From Kutzneria sp044547355 (lineage in GTDB: Bacteria; Actinomycetota; Actinomycetes; Mycobacteriales; Pseudonocardiaceae): a stretch of DNA of 64,000 nt. The stretch lies in the NCBI RefSeq assembly GCF_044547355.1, contig NZ_JBIUAG010000043.1, positions 8,603-72,602 of the forward strand, written 5' to 3'. A program made the position numbers and the translations under genes. The notes beneath the pieces are model-generated. The model had not been told where the DNA came from. It did not search any database and saw only the letters and a program-made list of their open reading frames with translations. Positions 1 to 8,195 of the stretch are shown here, piece by piece. Every line of letters begins with the position of its first letter. Position 1 is the stretch's first letter.

Positions 1-505
1 GGTCGGTCATGTGCAGCCAGCTGCCCAGCCGGTCCCAGCCGGGCGCGGCGATGACGGCGGGGGTGAGCACCATGCGGGAGCCGACCTCCAGCACGGACTC
101 GACCATGGGCTCGCCGTAGAAGTACATCTCGACGCTGGTGGTGACGCCGTGCCGCAGCATCTCCAGTGCCCCGAGCCGCATGCCGGCCCGCACGTCGTCG
201 CCGTCGAGCCGGCCCTCGGCCGGCCAGATGACGTCCTGCAGCCACGACATCAGCGGCAGGTCGCCGCCCATGCCGCGCAGCACGGTCATGGGGCTGTGGG
301 CATGGGTGTTGATCAGGCCGGGCAGCAGGATGCCGGAAAGCTCCCGCACGGCGACGCCGGCGGAGAGCTCAGGGGCGTTGGACGCGGGCCCGACATAGCC
401 GAGCCGGCCGTCGGCGCCGACGTCGACCACGGCGTCGCGCACGACGGAGCAGTTGGCGTCACAGGGCAGCATGACCGGGGCGTGTAGCCGGAAAGCCTGA
501 TCCAT
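1..505 (-). CDS. Amidohydrolase, C-terminus cut off by the window edge
   Basis: The ATG is at 505-503 and an open frame runs off the left edge, so only the first 168 residues are visible. Residues about 60-67 read INTHAHSP, the HxH metal-binding motif of the metal-dependent hydrolase superfamily, after a short N-terminal beta-sandwich segment. The layout fits the cytosine deaminase / S-adenosylhomocysteine deaminase / chlorohydrolase branch, which deaminates or dechlorinates heterocycles. The catalytic half lies outside the window, so the substrate cannot be stated. It starts only 12 bp after the histidine kinase gene and is probably co-transcribed with it. Confidence 0.75.
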   Translation of the reverse strand, partial: MDQAFRLHAPVMLPCDANCSVVRDAVVDVGADGRLGYVGPASNAPELSAGVAVRELSGILLPGLINTHAHSPMTVLRGMGGDLPLMSWLQDVIWPAEGRLDGDDVRAGMRLGALEMLRHGVTTSVEMYFYGEPMVESVLEVGSRMVLTPAVIAAPGWDRLGSWLHMTD

Positions 506-517
506 GACCGGATTCTG

Positions 518-1690
518 TCATCCCCCGAGCGGCAGCCGGGCGACGACCGTCCAGCCCCCGTCCCCGCCGGGACCGGCGCTGAACTGGCCTCCGAGCAGCT
601 CGACCCGCTCCCGCATGCCGACCAGACCGAAGCCGCCGGACCCGCCGACCGGGGCGGCGAGCTGACCGGTTCCGTCGTCGGCGACCCGCACACGCACGCA
701 ACCGTCGACGGTTCGGACGTCCACATCGATCCGGCTGACGCCGGCGGCGTGCTTGCGGGCGTTGGTGAGCGACTCCTGCACGAGCCTGATCACCGACTGC
801 GCCAACTCGGGGGGCACGGCCTCGGAAAGCTGCACGTCCAGCCGCACCGGCCCGCCGACCTGCTCGACGGTGCGCCGGATCTGGGCGGCCAGCTCGTCGT
901 TGTCGCGGCTGGTCGGGGTGGCCTCGGTGCCGCGCAGGGTGCCGACGAGCCGGCGCATGGCGGCCAGCGCCTCGTGCCCGCTGGCGGTGATGATCGGCAG
1001 CACCTGCCGGGCGGCGTCCGGGTTCTGGTCGACGATGGCCTCGGCGGCCTGGGAGTGCACGACGATGCCGGTGACGTAGTGGGCGACGACGTCGTGCAGC
1101 TCCCGGGCCAGGGCCAGCCGCTCGGCCTGCTGCGCGGCGGCGACCGAGGCTTCCTCGCTCTTGCGTCGTTCCCGGTCGCGGGCGCGGAAGTACAGGCCGG
1201 TGCCGATGGCGATGCCGAACAGGACGGTCGCGACCGCGATCAGGTTGGGCAGGCCGTAGTCGCCGGCGGCGTTCAGGTAGTTCATGCGGTCCAGGTACTG
1301 CGTGATCCCCCAGGCCACGACCAACAGAATGGTGCCGATGACGGCCCGCCCGCGCGGCGCCTGCCGCACGAGGATGGCGGTGATCGCCATGCCGGCGGCC
1401 AGCGGGACGAAGTCCCCGCCGATCCTGATCAGATGGAGCCCGTGCAGCAGCAGCGCGCTGCCGGCGGTGGCGATGGACGCGGCCAGCGCGGCGTCGAAGG
1501 GCCGGCGCGGCGAGACCACGGCCAGCACGGCGACGACAAGATCGGCCGGCAGTTGCAGCCAGACCCCCGGCTCCAGCCCGCGCCACGACACCATCTCCCC
1601 CGCGATGATCACGAAGAGGGCGGCGGCCAGCGGCCACTGCCGGCGGGCCAACGTCCGCCAGCCGAGGTACCTGTTCTCCACGCGGGACAC
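518..1690 (-). CDS. Membrane sensor histidine kinase, NarL/DesK type
   Basis: 390 residues. The first half holds about six hydrophobic segments (residues about 15-150). A short linker follows, then the HisKA_3 dimerisation box with ELHDVVAHYV, whose first His is the phosphoacceptor. The HATPase domain at the C-terminus shows an N box (ESLTNARKHA) and glycine-rich DDGTGQ and GFGLVGMRERV segments. This architecture pairs with LuxR-type response regulators, but no regulator gene adjoins it here. The next gene in the transcript is an amidohydrolase, so the kinase is an orphan within this window. Signal and partner are unknown. Confidence 0.88.
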   Translation of the reverse strand: MSRVENRYLGWRTLARRQWPLAAALFVIIAGEMVSWRGLEPGVWLQLPADLVVAVLAVVSPRRPFDAALAASIATAGSALLLHGLHLIRIGGDFVPLAAGMAITAILVRQAPRGRAVIGTILLVVAWGITQYLDRMNYLNAAGDYGLPNLIAVATVLFGIAIGTGLYFRARDRERRKSEEASVAAAQQAERLALARELHDVVAHYVTGIVVHSQAAEAIVDQNPDAARQVLPIITASGHEALAAMRRLVGTLRGTEATPTSRDNDELAAQIRRTVEQVGGPVRLDVQLSEAVPPELAQSVIRLVQESLTNARKHAAGVSRIDVDVRTVDGCVRVRVADDGTGQLAAPVGGSGGFGLVGMRERVELLGGQFSAGPGGDGGWTVVARLPLGG

Positions 1691-1838
1691 CGTAGGACGT
1701 AGCCGGGGCCACCGCCGTCAACCTGGAGAACGGTGCCCTGTCAGACCTGCGGCGTAGCCAGGGACGATGCCCCGGGCCGACGCCGGATGACCCTTCCGCC
1801 GGCCAGGCTTGAGCCGACATCGGAGGAAGGGGCGCGAG

Positions 1839-1940
1839 ATGGTGACGATGGTGATGACCTGGAGCGGCGCGATTGTCGGCCTGCTGGTGCTGGCGGTCAT
1901 GGTGGTGACCGGACTGCTGGTGGACGCCGAGCAGTCGTAG
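1839..1940 (+). CDS. 33-residue single-span membrane peptide (small ORF)
   Basis: ATG at 1839 is preceded by a strong ribosome binding site (GGAGGAAGG, from 1822). The peptide is almost entirely one hydrophobic helix (about residues 9-28, GAIVGLLVLAVMVVTGLLV) with a short acidic tail DAEQS. It sits between the divergent histidine kinase and the convergent nitric oxide synthase gene and ends 3 bp before the latter's stop codon. Good RBS plus a clean transmembrane helix argue that it is translated. I do not recognise the family. Confidence 0.5.
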   Translation: MVTMVMTWSGAIVGLLVLAVMVVTGLLVDAEQS

Positions 1941-1943
1941 TCC

Positions 1944-3125
1944 TCAGCCCAGCTGCTTGCGCAGCAGGGCAGCCAGCCGACCGCCGTGGGGTTCGGTCGG
2001 CTGGGTGTCGGCGAAGCGCGCCGGAGTGCCCTGTCGGGCCCGCTGCGCCGTCGACGAGTCGACACGGAACGCCGGCCGGTTGCCGCCGGCCCGCTGCCGC
2101 GACCGCAGCCACGCCAGCCGGTGCAGCGCCTCGGCATGGTGGTCGGTGATGGTCACCTGGGCGGCGTCGAACGAGTGCAGCACGGCCCGGTTGAGCTCGA
2201 CGGTCGCCCGGTCCCGCCACAGGGTCCGCTCGGTGCGGGTGTCCAGCCCCAGGCGCGCGGCGACCTCCCGGGCCACGGCGTACGCGCCCTCGTCGGCGAG
2301 GCTGCGGGTGCCGATCTCGGCCCCGACGAACCAGCTGTTGAACGGGGCGGCCGGATAGGTGATGCCGCCGATGACCAGCCGCATGTTGCTGATCACGGGC
2401 ACGGCGTGCCAGCGCAGCCCCAGCTCCACGAACCACGCCAGGTCGGGATGCTCCAGCGGCACTTCCTGGATGACGTCCCGCGGCACGGTGAACAGCTGCG
2501 GCCCCTCGTGCGCGGTCTCCACCACCAGCGGCAGGTGGTCGAAGCGGCCGCGCTGGGTCGGCGGCCGCCAGCCCATCTTGGTGACGGCCTCGGTGAAGTC
2601 GGCGTAGCGGGGGTCGCCGACGACCCGGCCGGTGGCGTCGCGGTAGCCCGCGTACCGCACCAGCTGCTCGTTCCAGATGCACGGGCCGGGCGTGGACGGG
2701 GTGTCCGGCGCGAACACGGTGACCAGCGGCCGGATCTGGCCGCCGTTGGTGGACAGCCGCAGGTGCTGCACGCACTCGGCGGCCACGGCGGCCGAGTTGC
2801 GCAGCCCGCGTAGGTCCCGGACCTTCAGCCGTCGCCACGGCACGCCGCTGGTGCACCAGCCGCTGTCGCGCAACGCCACCCGCGCGCCGTACGCGAGCTC
2901 CTGGGGCGTGTGCCGGTAGGTTCCGGTGTCGGCGATCTCGGCGCGGGCCTCGGTCAGCCGCTGGCCCACCGGCCCGGCCTCCGGGTGCGCGTCGTGGAAC
3001 ATGCGGAGGAACTCCTCGGCGGCGTCGAGGTCCACGCTGTCGAGGGCAGGGAGGGTTGCCAGAGCCGTCACGGTCGGCAACCGTATCCGCCGCCTGGCCT
3101 CACGCGTCACTGCCAGAAGGGGCAC
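1944..3125 (-). CDS. nos: Bacterial nitric oxide synthase oxygenase, divergent heme loop
   Basis: Up to 393 residues; the family matches from about residue 34 on, so a GTG at 3074 (codon 18) may be the true start. The fold signature is strong: TGTYRHTPQELAYGA, EQLVRYAGYRD, FDHLPLVVE, VELGLRWHAVPVISNMRL, PFNSWFVGAEIGTR (Glu270, the arginine-binding Glu) and VELNRAVLHSF. The family makes nitric oxide from arginine on a heme-thiolate and borrows a reductase, since no reductase domain is fused here. The proximal Cys is Cys91, but its loop reads LRDSGWCTSG instead of the usual WRNxxRCIGR. The Trp six residues before Cys and the Arg directly before it are both lost. Activity is therefore uncertain although family membership is clear. 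Confidence 0.88.
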   Translation of the reverse strand: MPLLAVTREARRRIRLPTVTALATLPALDSVDLDAAEEFLRMFHDAHPEAGPVGQRLTEARAEIADTGTYRHTPQELAYGARVALRDSGWCTSGVPWRRLKVRDLRGLRNSAAVAAECVQHLRLSTNGGQIRPLVTVFAPDTPSTPGPCIWNEQLVRYAGYRDATGRVVGDPRYADFTEAVTKMGWRPPTQRGRFDHLPLVVETAHEGPQLFTVPRDVIQEVPLEHPDLAWFVELGLRWHAVPVISNMRLVIGGITYPAAPFNSWFVGAEIGTRSLADEGAYAVAREVAARLGLDTRTERTLWRDRATVELNRAVLHSFDAAQVTITDHHAEALHRLAWLRSRQRAGGNRPAFRVDSSTAQRARQGTPARFADTQPTEPHGGRLAALLRKQLG

Positions 3126-3225
3126 AGTTCGGCCTAGTCGATCTCCGCCCGAACGGGTGAGTGTTGGACTGAGAGTGGCCGACTCGACCGGCGTCCGCGT
3201 GGACTTGAGTACCTGGTCGGGTGAC

Positions 3226-3957
3226 CTAGTCGACCTTGGCGAACATCAGGTCGTGGCTGACGCGGCCCTCGTTGTCGGCCCGGCTCTCGAACTTGGTGAC
3301 CGGCCGCCAGTCGGGTCGGGGCGCCCACCCGCCCGGCTCATCGGCGTACACGTTGCGCAACCGACTCTCGCCGCTACACACAGTCATCATCTGGTCCGCG
3401 TACTCCTCCCAGTCCGTGGCCATGTGGAACACGCCGCCGGGCTGGAGACGGGAGGCGACCAGCGCCACGAAGTCGGGCTGCACGATGCGCCGCTTGTGGT
3501 GGCGGGCCTTGGGCCAGGGGTCCGGGAAGAACAGCCGCACGCCGGCCAGCGAGTCCGGCTCGACGTGGTCGGTCAGCACGGTCACGGCGTCGCCGCGCAG
3601 CAGTCGGAGCGAGGTGACCCCGAGCACATCGGCGCGCAGGATGAGCTGGGCCAGGCCCGGCTTGTAGACCTCGACGGCGAGGTAGTTCAGCTCCGGCTGC
3701 GCGGCGGCCAGCTGCGAGGTGGTCTCGCCCATGCCCGAACCGATCTCCAGCAGCACCGGGGCGTGCCGGCCGAACCACTCGTCCAGCGCGAGCGGACCGG
3801 GCGGCAGCGCCTTGACGTCCCGGCCCAGTTCGGGCCATCGGGTGTCCCAGGCCCGCTGCTGGCCGACGGTCATCCGCTCGCCGCGCTGGACGTAGCTGAC
3901 GATGGAACGGTGGTGCGGGTGCCGCTGGTCGGCCCGGTTGGCATCTGGCTGGCTCAC
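3226..3957 (-). CDS. trmB: tRNA (guanine-N7-)-methyltransferase
   Basis: 243 residues from a GTG at 3957. This start is preferred because the family N-terminus (RSIVSYVQRGERMTVGQQRAW) begins about 20 residues later; the frame stays open upstream but overlaps the next gene. LLEIGSGMGE is the SAM-binding motif I, and FFPDPWPKARHHKRR is the TrmB signature; ATDWEEYADQM and FESRADNEGR follow. The enzyme forms m7G46 in the variable loop of tRNAs. It lies 20 bp behind the upstream hypothetical gene and is probably in the same transcript. Confidence 0.93.
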   Translation of the reverse strand: MSQPDANRADQRHPHHRSIVSYVQRGERMTVGQQRAWDTRWPELGRDVKALPPGPLALDEWFGRHAPVLLEIGSGMGETTSQLAAAQPELNYLAVEVYKPGLAQLILRADVLGVTSLRLLRGDAVTVLTDHVEPDSLAGVRLFFPDPWPKARHHKRRIVQPDFVALVASRLQPGGVFHMATDWEEYADQMMTVCSGESRLRNVYADEPGGWAPRPDWRPVTKFESRADNEGRVSHDLMFAKVD

Positions 3958-3977
3958 AGTGGTGAGACTCTTCCAGA

Positions 3978-4523
3978 TCAGGTCGCCTCGATCGCGTCCA
4001 GCCTGCTCCGGAGGTCTTCCAGGCCGCGGACGGAGATCAACTTCGGCGGGGCGCCACGATGCGCCGGCAGCACGTCCAACCAGCCGCGGTGGCGGGCGGT
4101 GAACATGACGGTGGTGGGCACGGTCGGCGCCTCGCCGGCCGCGTAGACCTCGGACGGCACGTACTCCCAGTAGCCGTCCTCCCAGGGCACGTAGACCCAG
4201 CCCGGCCGGTCGGCCAGCAGCGTGGCGACCTCGTCCTCCATGCGGAAGGCGGCCGTGCGGGTGGGCAGCCCGCCGGCGGCCAGGGCCCGCAGCCACCAGG
4301 GCGCGGGCAGGTCGGGCTCGAACTTGCTGAGCACCCGGTACAGGCCGACCACCTGTCGTTCCGGGGCCCGGTGGATCCAGGCGCGGCGGATGTCCTCGGG
4401 TCCGGTCGCATCGGCCAGTTCGCCGGCCAGCTCGACTGCCTGTGACCACTCCAGCGTGGCCAGGGGCTCCACCCGCACTTGCTTCTTCACGTTTCGACGT
4501 GGGTGCGATTCGGTCACCGCCAC
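3978..4523 (-). CDS. Hypothetical protein, 181 residues
   Basis: GTG at 4523 with an ideal GGAGG at 4530-4534. The protein is soluble, Trp-rich and acidic, with segments PAPWWLRALAAGGLPTRTAA and WVYVPWEDGYWEYVPSEVYA. No signal peptide, membrane helix or catalytic motif is visible and I do not recognise the family. It is the first gene of a short leftward operon with trmB. The 161 bp upstream contain a 12-bp palindromic site resembling a DasR operator. Confidence 0.75.
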   Translation of the reverse strand: MAVTESHPRRNVKKQVRVEPLATLEWSQAVELAGELADATGPEDIRRAWIHRAPERQVVGLYRVLSKFEPDLPAPWWLRALAAGGLPTRTAAFRMEDEVATLLADRPGWVYVPWEDGYWEYVPSEVYAAGEAPTVPTTVMFTARHRGWLDVLPAHRGAPPKLISVRGLEDLRSRLDAIEAT

Positions 4524-4663
4524 CGCTCACCTCCAAGGGCTGCCTGACGGGATAAATCGATACGATCACTTTCCGCGCGTTTTCGCACGTTCCTGTGCGG
4601 GAGTTCACGTGGTCTTCATGCACTTCTTACGCCATTCGAGCGGCCGAACCACTTCACGCGACA

Positions 4664-4675
4664 TGGTCTGGACCA
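4664..4675. promoter_or_regulatory. DasR-like (dre) operator candidate
   Basis: TGGTCTGGACCA differs by one base from the 12-bp core TGGTCTAGACCA of the GntR/HutC-family DasR operator. It lies 141 bp upstream of the GTG at 4523, between that gene and the ABC ATPase stop. A related site (TGGTCTGAACCA) lies upstream of pckG at 17562. A nearby CACGTGGTC (4606-4614) also recurs at 17548-17556. Function is inferred from sequence only. Confidence 0.35.
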
Positions 4676-4684
4676 AATGGCTGA

Positions 4685-5584
4685 TCAGTCGGCATGGCAC
4701 TCGACCGCGTCCCCGGTGCGGTGCAGGTAGGCGTCCTCCAACGTGCCCCGCCGCGGGCTCAACTCGTGCAGCACCACGCCGTGGGCGGCGGCCAGCTCGC
4801 CGATCTGGGCGGCGTCGAGGCCCGCGACCACAAGTGCGCCAGGCTCGTGTCGCACCGTCGCACCCTTGTGGACCAATGCCGTCTGCAATCGTTCCACCTG
4901 TGCGGTCCGAACCCGCACCGAGGACTCGGTGGCCTCGCTGATGAATTGGGCGGTCGGGCATAACGCGATCAGCCGGCCGCGGCCGATCACGATCAGCTCG
5001 TCGGCGGTCTGGGCCATTTCCGCGAGCAGGTGGCTGGACACCAGCACGGTCCGGCCGTTGTCGGCCATGGTCCGCATCAGCCGGCGCACCCAGGCGATGC
5101 CCTGCGGGTCCAGGCCGTTGACCGGCTCGTCGAACACCAGCACCTGCGGGTCGCCGAGCAGGGCGGCGGCGATGCCCAGCCGCTGCGACATGCCCAGCGA
5201 GAAGTCGCCGGCCGGGCTGCGCGCCGCCTTGGCCAAGCCGACCAGCTCCAGCACCTCGTCCACGCGCCCGCGGGGCAGGTCGGCGGCCCGGGCCAGCCAG
5301 CGCAGGTGGTTGCGGGCGGTCCGGTGCGGGTGCACCCACTTCGCGTCCAGCAGGCCGCCGATCACGCGGGACGGCCGCGGCAGGTCCTCGAAGCGCTTTC
5401 CGTCGATCAGCACGAAGCCGGTGTCGGGCCGGTCCAGGCCCAGCACCATCCGCATCGCGGTGGACTTGCCGGCCCCGTTCGGCCCGAGGAAGCCGGTGAC
5501 CACGCCTGGCCGGGCGGTAAAGGACAGATCGTCGACGGCGACGGTCCGGCCGTAGCGTTTGGTCAGCCCCACCGCTTCGATCAT
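4685..5584 (-). CDS. ABC transporter ATP-binding protein (first paralogue)
   Basis: 299 residues. Walker A is GPNGAGKST, the signature is SLGMSQR, Walker B is VLVFDEP, and the H-loop is SSHLLAEM. About 80 C-terminal residues follow the ATPase core. It is clearly paralogous to the ATPase at 6463-7380 along its full length, down to the LHELSPRRGTLEDAY tail. It lies 156 bp behind the permease gene, so the unit carries two ATPases for one visible permease. The type (ABC-2, DrrA/BcrA-like) usually exports drugs or peptides, but the substrate is unknown. Confidence 0.9.
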   Translation of the reverse strand: MIEAVGLTKRYGRTVAVDDLSFTARPGVVTGFLGPNGAGKSTAMRMVLGLDRPDTGFVLIDGKRFEDLPRPSRVIGGLLDAKWVHPHRTARNHLRWLARAADLPRGRVDEVLELVGLAKAARSPAGDFSLGMSQRLGIAAALLGDPQVLVFDEPVNGLDPQGIAWVRRLMRTMADNGRTVLVSSHLLAEMAQTADELIVIGRGRLIALCPTAQFISEATESSVRVRTAQVERLQTALVHKGATVRHEPGALVVAGLDAAQIGELAAAHGVVLHELSPRRGTLEDAYLHRTGDAVECHAD

Positions 5585-5740
5585 GTCGCCGATGATCCCA
5601 GCAACAGGGCCGGATGCGGCAAGGGTCCGGGCCGCCCCCCGATCGGCGGTCCGGACCCTCGCCCGAGCGGGCCCCGATTCCCACTCGTTCCCCAGCCCCT
5701 GTACCGGTGTGACGACACACGTGCGCCGCCATGACGCGGT

Positions 5741-6466
5741 TCAGGCGTCTCTTTTTTCGACCACCACCAGGGCCGCCACCAGCAGGGCCGCGGCGACCGC
5801 GGCGAAGTACGCCAGGCCACCCCACGGGCCGTAGGGCAGGCCCTTGTCCACGGTGCTGGCGAACTGGCCGGCGGCCACGAACGGCATCCACTCGTGCAGC
5901 TGGTCGCCCACCCGCGGAATGATCTCCACCAGCTGCTCGACCAGCAGCGGGAACACCAGCAGGACGGCCACGGCGGCGGCGCTCTGGCGCAGCAGCGCCC
6001 CCACGGCCATGGCCAGCACGGCGGCGATCGCGTACACCAGGCCCATGCCGGCGATCTCCCGCCACTGCGCGCCGGTGACGATGTCGGTGGCCGGGCTGCC
6101 GGTGATCAGCCGGGCCGCGCCCCACGACCCGAACGACGACACCTCGCCGACCGCCCCGGCCACCAGGGCCAGCACCGTCGCCTTGGCCAGCAGCGCCCGG
6201 GACCGGCTGGGCACCGCCTGGAAGGTCGCCTTGATGGTGCCGAAGCGGTACTCGGTGGTGACCGACAGCGTGGCCATCACCATGATCACCACCAGGCCCA
6301 GGATGTACATGGTCTGCGTGCCCTCGGGCGAGACCGTGCCGTCGCGGGCGGTCAGCGACACCAGCCCGGCGGTGACGCCGATGGTCAGCGCCAGCGCGGT
6401 GGCGATGCACCACACCGGGGCGCGAGTGGAGAACAGCTTGATGCGTTCGACGGCGAGCAGCGTCAT
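5741..6466 (-). CDS. ABC-2 type transporter permease
   Basis: 241 residues with about six hydrophobic segments (residues about 20-38, 55-75, 100-125, 135-155, 160-180 and 210-235). The start ATG overlaps the stop of the upstream ATPase by 4 bp, the usual sign of translational coupling. It lacks a periplasmic loop of any size, as expected for an exporter membrane subunit. It presumably pairs with one or both flanking ATPases. Confidence 0.85.
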   Translation of the reverse strand: MTLLAVERIKLFSTRAPVWCIATALALTIGVTAGLVSLTARDGTVSPEGTQTMYILGLVVIMVMATLSVTTEYRFGTIKATFQAVPSRSRALLAKATVLALVAGAVGEVSSFGSWGAARLITGSPATDIVTGAQWREIAGMGLVYAIAAVLAMAVGALLRQSAAAVAVLLVFPLLVEQLVEIIPRVGDQLHEWMPFVAAGQFASTVDKGLPYGPWGGLAYFAAVAAALLVAALVVVEKRDA

Positions 6467-7380
6467 GCCACGGTCACCTCGTCCGCCTGGTACTCGACCG
6501 CGTGGCCGGTCAACCGCATGAACGCCTCCTCAAGCGAACCCTGCTGCGGGCTCAGCTCGTGCAGCACGACGCCGTGCGTCGCGGCCATCTCCCCGATCTG
6601 GTCGCTGCTGCCGCCGCTGATCACCAACGCGTCATCCTCGGTGTTACGCACCGACATGCCCCACTGGATCAGCACCTCGGCCAGCTTCGCCACCTGCGGA
6701 CTGCGCACCAGCACGGTGGTCTCGGTGGCGCCGTCGATGAAGCGGGCGGTGCTGCCCTGGGAGATCAACTGCCCCCGGCCGATGACGATCAGGTCCTCGG
6801 CGGTCTGGGCCATCTCCGAGAGCAGGTGGCTGGACACCAGTACGGTGCGGCCCTGCCCGGCCAGGCCCTGCATGAACCGTCGGATCCACAGGATGCCCTC
6901 CGGGTCGAGGCCGTTGACCGGCTCGTCGAACAGCAGCACCTGCGGGTCGCCGAGCAGGGCGGCGGCGATGCCCAGCCGCTGTGACATGCCCAGCGAGAAG
7001 CTACCGGCCCGCTTGTCCGCGACGGCGGTCAGCCCGACCTGGGCCAGCACCTCGTCCACCCGGGACTTCGGCAGCCGGCTGGCCTTGGCCAGCCAGCGCA
7101 GGTGGTTGCGGGCCGAGCGGTTGGGGTGCACCCACTTGGCGTCCAGCAGCGCGCCGACCGAGCGCATCGGGTGCCGCAGCTGCTGGTACGGCCGGCCGTC
7201 GATCAGCACGCGGCCCTCGGTCGGACGGTCGAGGCCGAGGATCATGCGCATGGTCGTGGACTTGCCGGCGCCGTTCGGCCCCAAGAAGCCGGTCACCCGC
7301 CCGGGCTGGACCGTGAACGACAGATCCCGCACGGCCACGGTGCGCCCGTAGCGTTTGGTCAGGCCGATTGCCTCGATCAT
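6463..7380 (-). CDS. ABC transporter ATP-binding protein (second paralogue)
   Basis: 305 residues from the ATG at 7380, chosen because the paralogue at 4685-5584 begins with the same MIEAxGLTKRYGRTVAV; ten further in-frame residues are possible upstream. Walker A GPNGAGKST, signature SLGMSQR, Walker B VLLFDEP and H-loop SSHLLSEM are intact. It opens a leftward operon (ATPase, permease, ATPase) and is divergent from the oxidoreductase gene at 7473. An exporter ATPase; substrate unknown. Confidence 0.9.
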   Translation of the reverse strand: MIEAIGLTKRYGRTVAVRDLSFTVQPGRVTGFLGPNGAGKSTTMRMILGLDRPTEGRVLIDGRPYQQLRHPMRSVGALLDAKWVHPNRSARNHLRWLAKASRLPKSRVDEVLAQVGLTAVADKRAGSFSLGMSQRLGIAAALLGDPQVLLFDEPVNGLDPEGILWIRRFMQGLAGQGRTVLVSSHLLSEMAQTAEDLIVIGRGQLISQGSTARFIDGATETTVLVRSPQVAKLAEVLIQWGMSVRNTEDDALVISGGSSDQIGEMAATHGVVLHELSPQQGSLEEAFMRLTGHAVEYQADEVTVA

Positions 7381-7472
7381 GAGTGCAAGCATGCCCGGGC
7401 GCGCAGTCATCGGACATCGGCCCCGGGGGCGATCCCGGGTAGTACTCGCGTAGGACCGCTACGGTCGGTCGT

Positions 7473-7901
7473 ATGGCTGAGACCGACAACGGCTGGTGGC
7501 GGGAATTCATCGAGGAACTGCCGGCCAGGACCGCGAAACTGGCGGTGGTGCGCAAGGACGGATCGCCGCACGTGGCCCCGATCTGGGTGGCGCTGGACGG
7601 CGACACCATCGTGTTCAACACGGGCCGGGATTCGCTGAAGGGCAAGTCGATCCTGCGGGACGGCCGAGTGGCCCTCAGCTTCGACGACGAGCGGCCGCCG
7701 TTCAGCTTCGTGCTGGTCCGGGGCCGGGCCGAGGTGGTCGAGGACCTGGCCCAGGTGCGCCACTGGGCCGGCGTGATCGGCGGCCGCTACATGGGCGCGG
7801 ACCGGGCCGACGAGTACGGCGAGCGCAACGGCGTGCCCGGCGAGCTGCTGGTCCGCGTGGTCGACGCCAAGATCACCGCCGCCAAGGACATCGCGAGCTG
7901 A
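7473..7901 (+). CDS. PPOX-class (F420-type) oxidoreductase
   Basis: 142 residues forming one split-barrel domain. KLAVVRKDGSPHVAPIWVALDGDTIVFNTG and KGKSILRDGRVALSFDDERPPFSFVLVRG are typical of the actinobacterial flavin/deazaflavin (FDOR-B) group. Such proteins bind F420 or FMN in a dimer and reduce diverse small molecules; the physiological substrate cannot be read from sequence. There is no ribosome binding site before the ATG, and a TACGGT -10-like box ends 9 bp before it, so the message may be leaderless. A hairpin terminator follows 13 bp after the stop. Confidence 0.82.
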   Translation: MAETDNGWWREFIEELPARTAKLAVVRKDGSPHVAPIWVALDGDTIVFNTGRDSLKGKSILRDGRVALSFDDERPPFSFVLVRGRAEVVEDLAQVRHWAGVIGGRYMGADRADEYGERNGVPGELLVRVVDAKITAAKDIAS

Positions 7902-7914
7902 GCAGCGCCGGGCA

Positions 7915-7938
7915 GGGGGCATTCCGAGGAATGCCCCC
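7915..7938. terminator. Hairpin terminator, 10-bp perfect stem
   Basis: GGGGGCATTC / CGAG loop / GAATGCCCCC. It lies between the convergent oxidoreductase gene and the small secreted peptide gene, so it can serve both strands. There is no U-tract. Confidence 0.8.
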
Positions 7939-7961
7939 TCCCAGGCATCAATGCCGGAGCA

Positions 7962-8126
7962 TCACGGGAAAGCCGGGTCGACGCCGTCGGTCAGCGCCGG
8001 GAAGGCCGGGTCGACGCCGTTGGTGACCACCGGCGCGCCGGTCGTCGGCGCGGGCGCGGCCAGGGCCGGCCCGGCGCAGATGGCGAGTGTGATGAGCACG
8101 GCGAAGCCGACAATGGTCTTGCGCAC
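7962..8126 (-). CDS. 54-residue secreted peptide with VDPAFP repeat
   Basis: GTG at 8126 follows a GGGGGG ribosome-binding stretch. The peptide has a classic signal sequence: RK at residues 2-3, a hydrophobic core to about residue 18, then GPALA-AP as cleavage site near residue 23-24. The mature part is only about 31 residues and contains two copies of the octamer (N/D)GVDPAFP, the second forming the C-terminus. A longer open frame on the same strand masks it. I do not recognise the family; a secreted or wall-associated short peptide is the simplest reading. Confidence 0.6.
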   Translation of the reverse strand: MRKTIVGFAVLITLAICAGPALAAPAPTTGAPVVTNGVDPAFPALTDGVDPAFP

Positions 8127-8195
8127 GGCGATCCCCCCTCGGATCCGGGACAGAGAATCCGACGATAGCCGGGGGATCGCCGATTTTCCGGCGAA

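Noticed and set aside
3126..3225. Repeated CTAGTCGA near the nos start and the trmB stop
   Set aside because: Two 8-base occurrences 90 bp apart are within chance and show no larger structure.
4605..6413. 602-codon minus-strand frame
   Set aside because: Overlaps the ABC permease and ATPase genes in another frame and consists of Arg/Gly-rich low-complexity sequence.
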